Assembly: GCF_020166335.1 (NCBI RefSeq)
Contig: NZ_JAIUJR010000002.1
Span: forward strand, 434,001-498,000
Origin: Winogradskyella alexanderae
GTDB taxonomy: Bacteria; Bacteroidota; Bacteroidia; Flavobacteriales; Flavobacteriaceae
DNA length: 64,000 nucleotides
Direction: 5' to 3'
Shown here: positions 62,843 through 64,000 of the stretch, in pieces
Numbering within the stretch: position 1 is the stretch's first letter
Layout: the number at the start of each line of letters is the position of its first letter
Position numbers and translations under genes: made by a program
Notes under the pieces: generated by a model
The model's input: only the letters and a program-made list of their open reading frames with translations
Database searches by the model: none
Told to the model about the DNA's origin: nothing

Positions 62843-63550
62843 ATGACAAAATTTTATAATGCACTAGGTCTTTTTATCCTATTTACATTATTTGTTTCCT
62901 GTGGACACGACGATAAAGGAAACTTCACATTAAAAGGCAGTATAAAAGGACTAAAGAAAGGTACAGTTTATTTACAAAAAGATAGTGACACAAGTATTGT
63001 TAATTTAGATTCGCTTCAAATTATTGGTGAGAAAGAATTTATTCTGGAAACCAATTTAGAAGAACCCATGCTACTTTATTTAAAACTATTTAAAAATGAT
63101 GGTGAAGAACATTTCATTCCATTTTTTGCTGATAAAGGTGTTACTGAAATAAAAACAACTTTAGACAATTTTAATTTTGACGTAGAAATAAATGGTTCAG
63201 AGCAACAAAAACTACTTGACTCTTATTTAGATATTATGGAAGAGTTTAAAAATCAAAACCTAGATTTAATAGAAGCGTCCTTATTAGCTCAAAAGGATGG
63301 TGACTCTATTGCATTTGATTCAATTACCAAACTTTCTGAACGACTAATTAAACGAAAGTACTCTTACACCATACAATATGCCATGAATAATTCCGATAGC
63401 GAAATAGCCCCTTACCTAGCCTTGTATGAAGTACCAAGCGCAAATCCAATTTATATAGACTCTATATATAATAAACTCACAGATAATATTAAATTATCGT
63501 TTTACGGCAAAAAGCTGAAAAAATTTATTGAAGCTAGAAACATAGAATAG
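62843..63550 (+). CDS. DUF4369 domain lipoprotein
   Basis: The 235-residue protein has a lipoprotein signal (LFVSCGHDDK, Cys at about residue 20) and an N-terminal DUF4369 beta-sandwich (NFTLKGSIKGLKKGTVYLQK, SLQIIGEKEFILETNLEEPM, FADKGVTEIKTTLDNFNF). A helical segment follows (SYLDIMEEFKNQNLDLIEAS). In many flavobacteria this domain precedes a thioredoxin-like domain; here no CxxC is present and the chain ends early, so it is the thioredoxin-less form. It follows DUF819 by 18 bases, so co-transcription is likely. Confidence 0.88.
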   Translation: MTKFYNALGLFILFTLFVSCGHDDKGNFTLKGSIKGLKKGTVYLQKDSDTSIVNLDSLQIIGEKEFILETNLEEPMLLYLKLFKNDGEEHFIPFFADKGVTEIKTTLDNFNFDVEINGSEQQKLLDSYLDIMEEFKNQNLDLIEASLLAQKDGDSIAFDSITKLSERLIKRKYSYTIQYAMNNSDSEIAPYLALYEVPSANPIYIDSIYNKLTDNIKLSFYGKKLKKFIEARNIE

Positions 63551-63567
63551 TACCTTGAGATCAATAA

Positions 63568-63600
63568 AAAATCCAACTGAATTCAGTTGGATTATTTTTT
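63568..63600. terminator. Terminator between the DUF4369 gene and tRNA-Thr
   Basis: AATCCAACTGAATTCAGTTGGATT is a long palindromic stem with T-runs on both sides (TTATTTTTT on plus, TTTTTTATT on minus). It can end both the DUF4369 message and the convergent tRNA transcript. Confidence 0.8.
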
Positions 63601-63606
63601 GTTTAG

Positions 63607-63680
63607 AGCCGATAGAGGGACTCGAACCCACGACCTGCTGATTACAAATCAGCTGCTCTAGCCAGCTGAGCTATATCGGC
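63607..63680 (-). tRNA. tRNA-Thr (anticodon TGT)
   Basis: On the minus strand the 74-base sequence starts GCCGATA, with the matching 3' strand TATCGGC and T as discriminator. The anticodon arm GCTGA-TTTGTAA-TCAGC gives anticodon TGT, reading ACA (Thr). The T arm holds GGGTTCGAGTCCC with TTCGA. The D arm is GCTCAGCTGGCTAGAGC. CCA is not encoded. Confidence 0.97.
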
Positions 63681-63721
63681 AAAAAACGTAATCTAAAGTC
63701 TAACTATTAACCTAAATTGAT

Positions 63722-63991
63722 TTATTTTAACGTATTAATCTTTTCGATCAAACTTCTTCCTTTTGCTTCCAAATCGCTACTGATAGCCTTGAAGTGTGCT
63801 TTTTTATCTTCAACACTTCTGTCATTAACTCTAGCAATTAATTCGTCAAATGTAGCAATAGCTTCATCTATTATTGCTTCACTTTGTTTCGTTGGCTTTT
63901 CTGCATTTGCCAGTTCCCAAATATAAACCGCTTCAATGATGTCGCCTAAAACATAATTTATATCTTTCTTTAAGTCTCTTTTATTGGCCAT
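63722..63991 (-). CDS. Small helical protein, unknown function
   Basis: The 89-residue protein is predicted to be mostly helical and highly charged: KRDLKKDINYVLGDIIEAVY, SEAIIDEAIATFDELIARVN, AHFKAISSDLEAKGRSLIEK. It has no signal peptide and no recognised domain. The pattern of an N-terminal KRDLKKDIN and a two-helix coil is repeated in many flavobacterial genomes, as far as I recall, but no function is assigned. It is upstream of tRNA-Thr on the same strand. The intergenic 41 bases to the tRNA hold no obvious signal. Confidence 0.7.
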   Translation of the reverse strand: MANKRDLKKDINYVLGDIIEAVYIWELANAEKPTKQSEAIIDEAIATFDELIARVNDRSVEDKKAHFKAISSDLEAKGRSLIEKINTLK

Positions 63992-64000
63992 ATTTCATTT

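Overview
The window is a piece of an AT-rich chromosome from a marine-type member of the Flavobacteriaceae (Bacteroidota). The main evidence is a C-terminal type IX secretion (T9SS) sorting tail on a 997-residue secreted protein; several promoters of the Bacteroidota form TTG-N17-19-TAnnTTTG; an rpmB-rpmG-DUF4295 ribosomal gene trio; a bshC gene for bacillithiol; many lipoproteins with Ser/Thr/Ala-Cys lipoboxes; and pervasive short 'conserved hypothetical' membrane genes of flavobacterial type. The genus cannot be fixed from the sequence alone. No insertion sequence, prophage, integron or CRISPR array was seen. The window is mostly core genome with small decayed or accessory patches.

Layout. 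1-2.2 kb: a truncated lipoprotein, a MORN/YwqK-like secreted protein and a divergent two-domain fasciclin lipoprotein, sharing overlapping promoters and a palindrome. 2.3-2.9 kb: a heavily mutated pseudogene. 2.9-13 kb (minus): a long co-directional run bshC, guaA, LysM/periplasmic-binding protein, osmC-like, DUF922, DUF3820, pyrG and yidC. 13.1-18.9 kb (plus): secreted M14 and M16 peptidases, then a VOC protein. 19.3-24.2 kb: a CrtA-like monooxygenase, rimO, a serine hydrolase and an amidase lipoprotein. 24.2-27.3 kb (minus): cinA, rpmB-rpmG-DUF4295 and ftsY. 27.4-31.3 kb: an acetamidase-like lipoprotein, the exonuclease-FAH-Hpt operon and an Old Yellow Enzyme homologue. 31.4-37.6 kb (minus): lipoyl E2 acyltransferase, glycosyltransferase, recR and the T9SS propeller protein. 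37.7-42.9 kb: sodium:solute symporter, VCBS/ASPIC lipoprotein and CoA-binding protein. 43.2-49.6 kb: fabH-type KAS III, an S9 peptidase, htpG and a Crp/Fnr regulator. 49.8-57 kb: small membrane proteins, a CotH-like protein, a bestrophin-like protein, an ECF sigma with a candidate anti-sigma, and a divergent DUF6249 gene. 57.3-64 kb: AlkB-like dioxygenase, an alpha/beta hydrolase, an SPFH gene cluster ending in a ribbon-helix-helix protein, a DUF819 permease, a DUF4369 lipoprotein, tRNA-Thr(UGU) and a small helical protein.

The most informative non-obvious signals are: (1) two divergent, almost identical TGTAACC-N16-CGTC elements between the ECF sigma gene and the DUF6249 gene, which look like sigma-autoregulated promoters; (2) the SPFH/DUF4177/PH-like/RHH cluster, in which one small glycine-rich membrane gene carries an in-frame stop; (3) a bestrophin-like gene whose coding-like sequence runs upstream of any ATG; (4) a decayed gene at 2.3-2.9 kb; and (5) DUF3820 both as a free protein and fused to a DEDDh exonuclease. 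All functional statements rest on reading motifs by eye; no database search was run.
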